A DNA stretch of 64,000 bases from assembly GCA_022825855.1 (NCBI GenBank), contig JAJDWB010000002.1:124001-188000 (forward strand). Reading direction: 5' to 3'. The notes under the pieces were generated by a model. The model had not been told where the DNA came from. It was given only the letters and a program-made list of their open reading frames with translations, and made no database searches. This DNA is from Dehalococcoidia bacterium (GTDB lineage: Bacteria; Chloroflexota; Dehalococcoidia; Bin125). Both the position numbers and the translations under genes were made by a program. This document shows, in pieces, positions 26,123 to 33,499 of this stretch (its first letter is position 1; every line of letters begins with the position of its first letter).

Positions 26123-27046
26123 ATGCGACGCACCACCGATCGCCTGTCCGTCTTCGGGCTCGCCCTGGCTATCCAGGCAGCCGCCGACTATCTGCTCGGT
26201 TCGCCGCCGGACGGTCGTCCGACCTGGCTTGCCTGGGCGCTGTCGCACACGAGGCAACTGGCCTCGCTGCCGCCCCGGCTGCGCGTCTTTGCGCCGTTCG
26301 CGGCATCAGCCGCTGCGATTCGGCTGGCGTCGCTGATCGAGCAGACGAAGCCCGGCGGCGTGTCCCGAGCCGTGTCGATCGTGATCCAGGCGCTGCTGCT
26401 GGCGGCCACCTTTGACGCGTTCCGCGGCCTGCGCGCGTCGGCGACGGCGGAGAGTCAGCTCGGCGGCGCGCCGGTGGACGACCAGGGCCGGCCAACGGCC
26501 GCGCTGGACGCCGAGCGGGTCGAGGCTGAGATCGGCCGGCTGGCCAATGCGCCCAGCGAGAGCGTGGTCGGACCGTGGGCGGCGTACGCGGCGTTCGACC
26601 TCTCGGGGGCCGTCGCCTATGCGGCGGTCGAATCGCTGGGCGGGCCGATGGCCGGCCCCGGTTCGGACGGACCGCTGGCGGCGATGCTCGATCCGGCGCG
26701 CCGGCTGGTTTCCGTGCGCCGGGCGCGGGACGCGATCGCGGCGGCGGCGACGCTGGCCGCGCGCGGGCGCTCCGACATCCAGGCGCCCGAGATTGAGGAA
26801 CTGGCGCTCGGTTCGGAGACGCCGATTCCGGTGACGGCGATGTCGGTCGCGCTGGACCGCCGCGCGTCCTGGAACGGTCGCTCGGTCGGCTGGCAGCGGC
26901 CGCCGCCGGAGATCAAGGATCTCGGTCGGGCCCGCCGGCTGCACCTGAAGTCGCTGGGCGTGCTGGCGCTGACGGCGGCGGGCGTGATCGTGATCGGCGA
27001 TCTGTTCCGTCCGCCCGGCGCTCGCAACGGCGACAGCGACGACTGA
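26123..27046 (+). CDS. CbiB/CobD-like membrane protein (divergent)
   Basis: A 307-residue hydrophobic protein. The N-terminus LALAIQAAADYLLGSPPDGRPTW resembles the D-x-L-x-G-P-P motif of adenosylcobinamide-phosphate synthase. The stretch VVGPWAAYAAFDLSGAVAYAAVESLGG resembles the CbiB segment where family members have G-P-L-x-Y, G-x-x-A-Y-R-A-x-x-T-L-D. Several key charged residues of that segment are missing (no R-A-V-N-T-L-D-A), so enzyme activity is doubtful. A C-terminal membrane segment spans about residues 280-298. No cobalamin genes are nearby. ATG 26123 is the likely start; the frame is open upstream. Confidence 0.5.
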   Translation: MRRTTDRLSVFGLALAIQAAADYLLGSPPDGRPTWLAWALSHTRQLASLPPRLRVFAPFAASAAAIRLASLIEQTKPGGVSRAVSIVIQALLLAATFDAFRGLRASATAESQLGGAPVDDQGRPTAALDAERVEAEIGRLANAPSESVVGPWAAYAAFDLSGAVAYAAVESLGGPMAGPGSDGPLAAMLDPARRLVSVRRARDAIAAAATLAARGRSDIQAPEIEELALGSETPIPVTAMSVALDRRASWNGRSVGWQRPPPEIKDLGRARRLHLKSLGVLALTAAGVIVIGDLFRPPGARNGDSDD

Positions 27047-27073
27047 CAGCGGCGGCACCGCTCCCACTCGTGC

Positions 27074-27460
27074 TCAGTCCTCGGTCACCTCGGTGACGGA
27101 GTCGCGGCGGGTGATGGCGAGGTGCGACATGGGCGAGCCGGTGTCGGCGGCGCCGTGGTAATGCTCTTCGCCGGGCGGGATGATGGCGAAGTCGCCGACC
27201 GAGATGGTGTGTTCCTCGTCGGCGGTGCCGACTTTGCCGATGCCGGAGACGACGTAGAGCATCTGCTCGGAGGAGTGCGTGTGCATCTTGGTCCGCGCGC
27301 CGGCGCCGAACTGGACGATCGCGAGATTGAAGTCCGCGTCGTCGGCGGCGTTCTGACCGCCGGTCGAGCCGGCCAGCGCCCGCACCCAGACGTTGCCGCC
27401 CGTGAAGATCGGTGCGTTCGCCTGGTTGGTCTCGCCGTCGGATGATTTGGTTACTCGCAT
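27074..27460 (-). CDS. Cupin-domain protein
   Basis: A 128-residue single-cupin protein. The metal-binding motif 1 is in TKMHTHSSEQMLYVVSGIG (two His and a Glu), and motif 2 in GDFAIIPPGEEHYHGA (His). Single cupins with this arrangement are small dioxygenase, isomerase or sensor-like proteins; the substrate cannot be inferred. AGAAAGG lies upstream of ATG 27460. Upstream on the same strand are a hairpin repeat and the dienelactone hydrolase gene, so the two genes may share a transcript. Confidence 0.8.
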   Translation of the reverse strand: MRVTKSSDGETNQANAPIFTGGNVWVRALAGSTGGQNAADDADFNLAIVQFGAGARTKMHTHSSEQMLYVVSGIGKVGTADEEHTISVGDFAIIPPGEEHYHGAADTGSPMSHLAITRRDSVTEVTED

Positions 27461-27488
27461 GGTGTTGGGCCTTTCTCTGGTCTGGTTG

Positions 27489-27532
27489 CCCCCCTCTGCC
27501 TTCGGCATCTCCCCCCGCTCCGTGGGGGGAGA
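27489..27532 (-). repeat. Two-hairpin intergenic repeat, copy 1
   Basis: Between the cupin and dienelactone hydrolase genes. A run CCCCCCTCTG is followed by a small hairpin GCCTTCGGC and then a perfect 9-bp stem, TCTCCCCCC and GGGGGGAGA, around a 7-nt loop (27508-27532). The same architecture in inverse orientation occurs at 50644-50692. Confidence 0.7.
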
Positions 27533-27540
27533 AAGGAGAC

Positions 27541-28299
27541 TTAGCTGTTGGCGGCGATGAATGCCTGGATTCGTTGCCAGGCGTCGTTGCAGGCGTCCAC
27601 GTGTTCGTCGTAGGAGCGGTCGAAGAAGCTGTGCGGGGCGCCGTCGTAGGTGATGATTTCGCGTTCGACGCCGCCGGCTCCGAGCGCGGCGTCCCACTCG
27701 GCGACGGCGTCGGCGGGGATGCTCTCGTCGGCGCCGCCCATGAGGCCGAGGATGGGGCACTCGATCTCGGAGACGGTGGCCGAGGGCGCGGGTCCGCCGT
27801 TGAGACCTTCGGCGGTGGGGCGGCCGTAGAAGCCGATTGCGCCGGCGAGTCCGTGTCCGGCGGAGGCTTGCAGCCAGCTGTTGCTGCCGCCGAAGCAGAA
27901 GCCGACGGTGAACACGGCGCGGTCGGGATCGTTGGCGCGCAGGACGGCGACGGCGGCCGCGGTGTCGGCGGCGATGCCGTCTGGCGTCGTGCTGCGCACG
28001 TGCGGCCAGAAGTCGAACTCGGCGTCGCGCTTGGAAACGCCGGCGGTGCGGCCGAAGTAGTCGATGGCGACGGCGTCGACGCCGACCTCGGCGAAACGGA
28101 TGGCGAGCTCCTCGTAGAAACGGAAGAGTCCGCGCACGTCGGGGAGGACGACCATGCCGGGGCCGGTGGGCGACTCGGCGCGGGCGTGGAAGGCGGCGAA
28201 CTGGACGCCGTCGGAGGCGGTCAGGGTCAGGTCGTCGACGTCGACGGCCGCGCCGGCGATCGGGGCGATCGCGGGCAGGGCTTCATATCGGTGGCACAT
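27541..28299 (-). CDS. Dienelactone hydrolase family protein
   Basis: A 252-residue alpha/beta hydrolase of the dienelactone hydrolase family. The nucleophile elbow is GFCFGG with Cys135, the acid is Asp191 in GGADESIP and the base His223 in APHSFFDR, so the Cys-His-Asp triad is complete. The family opens lactones of chlorocatechol degradation, but many members act on other esters. AAAGGA lies upstream of ATG 28299. The next gene upstream on the same strand is a CaiB-type CoA transferase, 77 bp away. Confidence 0.85.
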   Translation of the reverse strand: MCHRYEALPAIAPIAGAAVDVDDLTLTASDGVQFAAFHARAESPTGPGMVVLPDVRGLFRFYEELAIRFAEVGVDAVAIDYFGRTAGVSKRDAEFDFWPHVRSTTPDGIAADTAAAVAVLRANDPDRAVFTVGFCFGGSNSWLQASAGHGLAGAIGFYGRPTAEGLNGGPAPSATVSEIECPILGLMGGADESIPADAVAEWDAALGAGGVEREIITYDGAPHSFFDRSYDEHVDACNDAWQRIQAFIAANS

Positions 28300-28376
28300 G
28301 TGTGGTGTCCTTTCGGGCTGAACTGACCAGCGTTGCGAGGATAACCCGCTTACCCGTTGTTCGGTTCGTGAACGGA

Positions 28377-29615
28377 TCAGATGATGCCGGCCTCGCGCAG
28401 TTCGGCGCGGGCGGCCTCGTCGAGGCCGAGCAGTTCGCCGTAGACCTGGGCGTCGTGCTCGCCGCGATTGGGCACGGGACCGGTGACGGCGGCGGGTGTG
28501 CGGGACAGTTTCCAGGGCGCGCCGGTGTAGAGCGCGCCGTCGCGCAGGGGTGCGGCGACTTCCGCGCCGAGGTCGAGGCCTGCGTAGGAGAGCGCAGCGT
28601 AGTCCTCGTCAATCAGCAGCGAGGTCGGGTCCATCAAGGGGAAGGCGGGCACGCCGCGCGCCTGGAGATCGATGCTCAGCTCCATCGCGTCGTGCTGGCG
28701 GGTCCAGCGCGAGAGCGCCTCGTCGAGCGCATCCTGATCGGCGAGCCGTCCGCGCATGGTCCGCCATTCGTCGCGTTCGAGCTGCGGCGCGAGCCGGCAG
28801 AGCGCGGACCACTCGGCGTCGGTGCGGACGACGACGGCGAGCCAGGCGTCGTCGCCGGCGGCGGGATAGACGCCGTGGGGCGCCATCGCCGAGCCGCGGT
28901 TGCCGCGCGGCTTTGAGTCGCGGCCGTTGAGCAGCCAGTCCATCAGAGGGGCGGCGGCACGCTGGAGGGTCGCTTCGCCCTGGGCGAGGTCGATGAACTG
29001 CCCGCGTCCGGTGCGTTCGCGTTGCTCGAGCGCGGCCAGCAGCGCGACGAAGGCGTGGCCGGCAGCGGTCGGGTCGAGGTCGGCCGTGTCCTCGCGGGGC
29101 TGCGGGTCGTCGGGATAGCCGAGCAGCGACTTGAGCCCGTAGAGCGCGGCGAGCGAGGGGCCGTAGGTGACGAGGTTGCGCCAGGGGCCGTCGGTCGCGC
29201 CCGAAGCGGAGAGGGCGACCATGATGATGCGCGGATTGACCTCGGCGAGGACGTCGTAGGACAGGCCCAGCGAGGGCATTACCCGGGGTGAGAAGTTCTC
29301 CAGGACCACGTCCGACTGCTCGACCAGCCTGAGGTAGAGGTCGCGCCCGCGCGGGTCGCCGAGGTGGATCGAGATCGACCGCTTGCCGCGGTCCAGACCG
29401 TGAAACGCGCGAGGGTCGTCCGGCGAGGTCGAGCCGCGGTCGCCGCCAATCGAACCGACGGGGGCTTGCTGGCCGCCGATCGAGACGCCGGATCGGCGGT
29501 GGGGCGCGCCGACCTTGATCACCTCGGCGCCGAGGTCGGCCAGGAACATGCCCAGCAACGGCCCGGCCCAGACATGGCCGTGGTCGAGGACGCGGAGTCC
29601 AGAGAGCGGAGGCAT
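28377..29615 (-). CDS. CaiB/BaiF family III CoA transferase
   Basis: A 412-residue CoA transferase that would move CoA between carboxylic acids. The N-terminal LSGLRVLDHGHVWAGPLLGMFLADLGAEVIKV pattern, FHGLDRGKRSISIHL, VLENFSPRVMPSLGLSYD, and GRGQFIDLAQGEA are all typical. The catalytic Asp is most likely in the ADLDPTAAGHAF stretch. A His replaces the more usual Thr/Ser in the VLDHGHVWAGP segment. It is the first of three minus-strand genes running to the cupin. The upstream side is a non-coding, T-rich stretch that leads to the methyltransferase island. Confidence 0.85.
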   Translation of the reverse strand: MPPLSGLRVLDHGHVWAGPLLGMFLADLGAEVIKVGAPHRRSGVSIGGQQAPVGSIGGDRGSTSPDDPRAFHGLDRGKRSISIHLGDPRGRDLYLRLVEQSDVVLENFSPRVMPSLGLSYDVLAEVNPRIIMVALSASGATDGPWRNLVTYGPSLAALYGLKSLLGYPDDPQPREDTADLDPTAAGHAFVALLAALEQRERTGRGQFIDLAQGEATLQRAAAPLMDWLLNGRDSKPRGNRGSAMAPHGVYPAAGDDAWLAVVVRTDAEWSALCRLAPQLERDEWRTMRGRLADQDALDEALSRWTRQHDAMELSIDLQARGVPAFPLMDPTSLLIDEDYAALSYAGLDLGAEVAAPLRDGALYTGAPWKLSRTPAAVTGPVPNRGEHDAQVYGELLGLDEAARAELREAGII

Positions 29616-30042
29616 GGTTTGGGAGTCTAGGGCGTGTCGCGTCTCCTCAGGGTGGTTCGGGCGTGGCGGCGTGTTTCGCGGTTTCAGGTTTCAGGCGATT
29701 TTTTTTCTGAGAGCCGATTTCACCGGATCTCCAGCAAAACACTGGTGATCATGCGTTTGGGCTTTCAGGTTTTTTCAGGTTTCTTCAGCCTGTTTCAGGT
29801 TCTGCTTGTTCGATTTTGTTCGATTCAGGACGGGTTTCGGTCGGTTCCCGACGAGGACGTGCGGCGTCGAACGGCGTTGTGCGGAGCTGTTTTGGGTGGT
29901 TGGAAGGGTCACGGTCTGCGGCCTCTCATTGGCGGTGGGAGGTCACATTACCAGAACATGGGTGCGTTAGCGGGAAGTGGTGGGTCAACTGGTTGACGGA
30001 GGCCCTGCGAGTTGTCGGATCGCCTCAACCAAACCCGGCCGT
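29616..30042. other. Non-coding T-rich stretch at the left edge of the methyltransferase island
   Basis: No convincing gene lies here; the short open frames have no family-like sequence or ribosome site. Composition is strikingly T-rich on the plus strand compared with the surrounding genes, with T-tracts and repeated TTTCAGG words. A 10-bp tandem array (29763-29832) is annotated separately. The stretch separates the CoA transferase from the restriction-type genes and could be an insertion boundary. Confidence 0.6.
29763..29832. repeat. 10-bp phased TTTCAGG-type tandem array
   Basis: TTTCAGG begins at 29763, 29773 and 29793, and a variant (CTTCAGC) at 29783, so the unit is 10 bp. The array then continues as a perfect 10-bp tandem of TTGTTCGATT (29806-29825). 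Two further TTTCAGG words lie at 29682 and 29689. Confidence 0.75.
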
Positions 30043-30567
30043 TTAGTCGTCGCCGGCCTCGAACGTGACTTCGCCCTTCTCGATTCGCAGAACAAGGTCG
30101 GCATGATCGGCGACCCAGCGGAACGGCACGCTCTTGCGGAATCTTTGCTGGCTCGGCCTCGAGTACGGCCGCTCAGATTCCCACTCGTCAATGAAGGGAG
30201 CCACTTCGGATCCTGTCGCGACTCTCACTTCGACAAAAGCCAAGTCGTCACGATGCGAGATAAAGATGTGGCCGAACTTTCGGTCTGCGGCCATCTTCTC
30301 TCGCCACGATCTTTTGTGGTACTGATACTCGAACGCGTTGCCGTGCACTGCCGATTTCACTTCGTACTCGGCCAGATCCGGTCCACTTTGGCTCGTGCGG
30401 CCCGGATCGCGAAGGAGGATGGCTGCGAACACCTCCCAGTCTTCAGGCATGACGACTCTGGGCTTGAGGCCGCGTCGACGGAACAATCGGGCGCGACTTT
30501 GCAAAGGCCCGTACATGAAGGCATCGAAGTAGACGATCGCGGCCTCGATGTCCAGAGAATGCGACAT
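30043..30567 (-). CDS. Putative PD-(D/E)XK restriction endonuclease
   Basis: A 174-residue protein of no family I recognise by name. GPDLAEYEVKSA contains an Asp64, Glu69-Val-Lys71 arrangement fitting a PD-(D/E)XK nuclease core; EDWEVF near residue 42 supplies another possible acid. The rest is a compact alpha/beta protein rich in Arg and aromatic residues (FEYQYHKRSWREKM). It starts inside the stop of the Vsr-like gene (TGATG) and is the last gene after a cytosine-5 methyltransferase and Vsr, the usual order of M-V-R type II systems. The role as the cognate restriction enzyme is inferred mainly from position. Confidence 0.6.
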   Translation of the reverse strand: MSHSLDIEAAIVYFDAFMYGPLQSRARLFRRRGLKPRVVMPEDWEVFAAILLRDPGRTSQSGPDLAEYEVKSAVHGNAFEYQYHKRSWREKMAADRKFGHIFISHRDDLAFVEVRVATGSEVAPFIDEWESERPYSRPSQQRFRKSVPFRWVADHADLVLRIEKGEVTFEAGDD

Positions 30568-31031
30568 CACGACCCTCTGTGCAGTTCTATGCCTGAGGGC
30601 GGGTACATCGCGAAGCAACCTCGTGTCGCACTCTCGACGAAGTCCGCGACTGCGGAGACATCGCCATTGACCGCGCGATCGGTCACCCGAATCACGGTCC
30701 AACCGAGGTCGCGCAGCTCGCAGTTGACTCGGCGATCTCGGTCCATGTTTCTTGCGATCTTGGTTCGCCAATACTTGGTCATCTCGGCGTAGCGCTCAGC
30801 AGTGTGTTTCTTGCCGTGCCAGAACTCGCCGTCGACGAAGATGGCGAGTTTGCGTCCGACCATGGCGATATCGGGGCGGCCCGGCGCCTTCTCGTAGTCG
30901 ACGCGATAGCGGAAACCGCGTCGGTAGAGTTCCTTGCGCAGCGCCAGTTCGGGCTTAGTGTCCCTGCTCCGAATTCGGCGCATGGTCTCGGAACGAGCTT
31001 CGGGACTCAGAGTGTCGCGCCGGTTCGACAT
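30567..31031 (-). CDS. vsr: Very-short-patch-repair (Vsr)-like endonuclease
   Basis: A 154-residue protein matching Vsr: TMRRIRSRDTKPELALRKEL, GFRYRVDYEKAPGRPDIAMV (with the catalytic-type Asp of GRPD), IFVDGEFWHG and KIARNMDRDRRVNCELRDLGW. Vsr nicks next to T:G mismatches that arise when 5-methylcytosine deaminates. The zinc-binding Cys residues of E. coli Vsr are not conserved: the G-C-F-W-H motif reads GEFWH, and the later W-E-C position has no Cys. GGAGG lies 8 nt upstream of ATG 31031. It follows the methyltransferase by 4 nt. Confidence 0.85.
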   Translation of the reverse strand: MSNRRDTLSPEARSETMRRIRSRDTKPELALRKELYRRGFRYRVDYEKAPGRPDIAMVGRKLAIFVDGEFWHGKKHTAERYAEMTKYWRTKIARNMDRDRRVNCELRDLGWTVIRVTDRAVNGDVSAVADFVESATRGCFAMYPPSGIELHRGS

Positions 31032-31035
31032 ACCA

Positions 31036-32202
31036 TCAGCCTCCGGCGGCGACGGCGTCGAGCGGCTCATTGGCGAAGCGCGTCTGAATCGGTTCGCGCT
31101 GAGAGAATTCACTGAGCAGGAAGCCAAAGGCAGCATCGACCAGCCAACGGACGGCCGGTACGCATACGGCATCTCCGAAGCCGCTCTGGGCCTGTCGGCG
31201 GCCGACCGTGATGGGGAAGTCGCCGGCACCCTGGAGTCGGGCGTACTCGAGTCCGGTGAGGGGGCGAATTCTCGGCTGTCCACTACGACAATCCACGAGG
31301 AACTGGACGCTGCTGCCGCCGTTGGCGGTTCGCAGGCATCCTGCAATGTTGTCGTTTCGGACCTCGCCGACCGTGCGGCCGTGACGCACCCGGCGGTACA
31401 TGGTCGCCACGCCGTCGCGCTTGCCAAGCAGAAGCTCATTGACCCGTAGCGCGTGTCGCTCATGCATCGCACCGCAAAGGGCCTTCACCTGCTCACCTGG
31501 CCACCAAGACTCATCGTCCGGGGGAACGTACTCCAGGACCTGGCTCAGGCGTCGGCTCGCCACTTGTGGTGGTTCCGGCAGGCTGAGCTCGGCAAAAGGA
31601 ACATCCCGGTGCGTGGACTGGAATGAGCGGATGGCTGCGGTTCGCAGTCGGGTCAGGTTGCCAGTCGGCGGGAGCGGGCGCTCGACCAAGTCTTCGCGAA
31701 TCGCCAAGACGAACAAACGTGGCCGACTCTGTGGTGTGAACCACCTCGCATCAACAGCCACCAGATCGAGGAAGTAACCGAGTTCACCGATGCGCGCGCA
31801 GACTTCCGCGAGATCGCGACCCTGGTTCGACGTCACAAAGCCGGTGACGTTTTCCAGCAGCAGCGCCTTTGGCGGGGTTCGTTCGCTCACCAGACCTGCG
31901 GTCAAGTCAAGGAACGGCCAGATCGTTCCCGAATGCTCGCCTGCCAATCCTCGCCTGTTTCCCGCGAGAGACAGGTCGATGCAAGGGAATGACGCCGTTA
32001 GCAAATCGAGGTCGTCGGGAAGGTCTGTCAAGCGCAGGCGGTTGATGTCCTCGACCACGAGGTGATCGTCGCCGAAGCGCGCGCGGTACATCTCCGCCTT
32101 GTCTTCGGCGATGTCGTTGGCGAAGACACAGTCCCAGCCGAGAGGCTCGATTGCCTCTCGAACCAGGCCGATTCCAGAAAAGAACTCTGCGAAACTCGAC
32201 AT
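31036..32202 (-). CDS. DNA (cytosine-5-)-methyltransferase
   Basis: A 388-residue C5 methyltransferase. Motif I is AEFFSGIGLV near the N-terminus, motif IV SFPCIDLSLAG with the catalytic Cys, motif VI LLLENV, motif VIII QSRPRLF and motif X GFGDAVCVPAVRW. The target-recognition region lies at about residues 225-320 and gives no readable specificity. It uses SAM to methylate cytosine in a specific duplex site. The first residues before ATG 32202 are unlikely to be coding. The gene leads a minus-strand unit with the Vsr-like and nuclease genes and is divergent from an MBL-fold gene. Confidence 0.9.
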   Translation of the reverse strand: MSSFAEFFSGIGLVREAIEPLGWDCVFANDIAEDKAEMYRARFGDDHLVVEDINRLRLTDLPDDLDLLTASFPCIDLSLAGNRRGLAGEHSGTIWPFLDLTAGLVSERTPPKALLLENVTGFVTSNQGRDLAEVCARIGELGYFLDLVAVDARWFTPQSRPRLFVLAIREDLVERPLPPTGNLTRLRTAAIRSFQSTHRDVPFAELSLPEPPQVASRRLSQVLEYVPPDDESWWPGEQVKALCGAMHERHALRVNELLLGKRDGVATMYRRVRHGRTVGEVRNDNIAGCLRTANGGSSVQFLVDCRSGQPRIRPLTGLEYARLQGAGDFPITVGRRQAQSGFGDAVCVPAVRWLVDAAFGFLLSEFSQREPIQTRFANEPLDAVAAGG

Positions 32203-32228
32203 CGACCGTCCGATCAGAGCATGACAGC

Positions 32229-32251
32229 ATAATAGCGGTTTGCACATATGT
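32229..32251. promoter_or_regulatory. Methyltransferase promoter and palindrome region
   Basis: On the minus strand TATTAT (32234-32229) lies 27 nt ahead of the methyltransferase start and is a good -10 element. Just upstream is the 8-bp palindrome ACATATGT (32244-32251). The same 90-bp stretch must also promote the divergent MBL-fold gene. No -35 hexamer is convincing. Confidence 0.4.
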
Positions 32252-32295
32252 ACTGTGGGCTATCGCTACGCTGCGTCGGTAGGGAGTCAAGCACT

Positions 32296-33120
32296 ATGCG
32301 GATTACGTTTTGCGGGTCGGGGGCTGGGGGGTCGGTGAATCCTCGGCGGGGGGCTGCTTCGATCCACCTGGCTCATGGGGATGCGCGGATCCTGGTCGAT
32401 ACGGGACCTGGGTTCATGGAGCGGATGGTGGACTCGGGGCTGGATGCGGATGCGGTGTCGGACGTGGTCTTCTCGCACCTGCACTTCGACCACGCGATGG
32501 GCGTGGTGGAGCTGTTCACCCGCCTGATCGTTCGCCGGGGAGCGCCGGTGACGGTGTACGGACCGCGCGACACCGACACGTACATCGAGGCGGCCCTGGG
32601 ATTCGCCCGGGTGAACGCGACCAGCGACTACATCCGCGGCTGGCTGGACGGAGTGAGCGTCGAGCTGACGCGTCCCGGCGACGAGCGAGAACTGCGCGGG
32701 ATGCGCGTGCGCTCGGTCGAGGTGCCGCATGCGCCCTACCTCGAGTGCCTGGCGCGGCGCTTCGAGGCCGGGGGACGCTCGCTGGTCTACAGCGGCGACA
32801 CGACCTACGCGCCCGAGGCGCTGGTCCCGCTGGCCGATGGGGCCGACGTGCTGGTGCACGAGGCGTACACGGAGTCGTGCCTGGCGCGGATGGCGGAGGG
32901 GCTGTCGGAGTCGGCGCGGGCGGGACTGTATCGCGGGGTGGGGGGAACGCACTCGACGGCAGAGTCGGCGGGCCGGATCGCCCGCGACGCCGGCGTGAAG
33001 ACGCTGGTCCTGACCCACATCATGTCGCTGGAGCGCGACTCGGAGCTGGTCGAGGAAGCGCGGCGGGCGTTCGACGGAACGATCGTGCTCGCCGCGGACG
33101 GACTGTCACTGGAAATCTGA
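32296..33120 (+). CDS. MBL-fold metallo-hydrolase (RNase Z/ElaC-like)
   Basis: A 274-residue metallo-beta-lactamase-fold protein. Metal-binding HLHFDH (in VVFSHLHFDHAMGVVEL) and later residues GGTHSTAESAGRIA and LVLTHIMSL supply the expected His and Asp ligands, and YSGDTTYAPE gives the bridging Asp. The HSTAESAGRIARDAGVKTLVLTH pattern is shared with RNase Z and arylsulfatase-type members. It lacks the long exosite of tRNase Z, so a small-molecule ester or phosphodiester substrate is also possible. AGGGAG lies upstream of ATG 32296. A VOC gene follows after 8 bp. Confidence 0.82.
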   Translation: MRITFCGSGAGGSVNPRRGAASIHLAHGDARILVDTGPGFMERMVDSGLDADAVSDVVFSHLHFDHAMGVVELFTRLIVRRGAPVTVYGPRDTDTYIEAALGFARVNATSDYIRGWLDGVSVELTRPGDERELRGMRVRSVEVPHAPYLECLARRFEAGGRSLVYSGDTTYAPEALVPLADGADVLVHEAYTESCLARMAEGLSESARAGLYRGVGGTHSTAESAGRIARDAGVKTLVLTHIMSLERDSELVEEARRAFDGTIVLAADGLSLEI

Positions 33121-33128
33121 GGTCGCTC

Positions 33129-33491
33129 ATGCGAGTGCGCGAGCTGACGCTGATGGTCGGCACGGGCCGGATTGCGGAGATGACCAGCTTCTACGGCACG
33201 GCGCTGGGGCTGGAGCGGGTGGCGAAGTTTCGCGATCCGGTGTTCGAGGCGGCGGGCGGATTCATCCGGTTGCTGGACCACTCGGAGATCTCGGGGCCGA
33301 CGCTGGAACCGGCGCGGATGCAGATCAACCTGTTCGTCGACGACGTGGGCGCGGAGTTCGAGCGGGTGATTGCGGCCGACCCGTCGATCCGGGTGCATCG
33401 TCAACCGGAGCGGGAGTCGTGGGGCGGTCTGGTGGCGACGTTGCTGGATCCGGACGGGAACTTCGTGCAGTTGCTGGAGTTGGTGGAGTAG
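33129..33491 (+). CDS. VOC-family (glyoxalase/bleomycin-resistance-like) protein
   Basis: A 120-residue protein with the beta-alpha-beta-beta-beta VOC pattern: RVRELTLMVGTGRIAEMTSFYGTALGLE at the N-terminus and GGLVATLLDPDGNFVQLLELVE at the C-terminus. The terminal Glu is the usual metal-ligand position, but the N-terminal ligand is not a clear His. It overlaps no gene, follows the MBL-fold gene by 8 bp, and is convergent with thyX (8 bp). Function unknown. Confidence 0.75.
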   Translation: MRVRELTLMVGTGRIAEMTSFYGTALGLERVAKFRDPVFEAAGGFIRLLDHSEISGPTLEPARMQINLFVDDVGAEFERVIAADPSIRVHRQPERESWGGLVATLLDPDGNFVQLLELVE

Positions 33492-33499
33492 GCCGCGGG

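Noticed and set aside
29634-29996. 120-codon frame in the T-rich stretch
   Set aside because: It runs through the tandem repeats, is Phe/Arg-rich by composition and lacks a ribosome site or family pattern.
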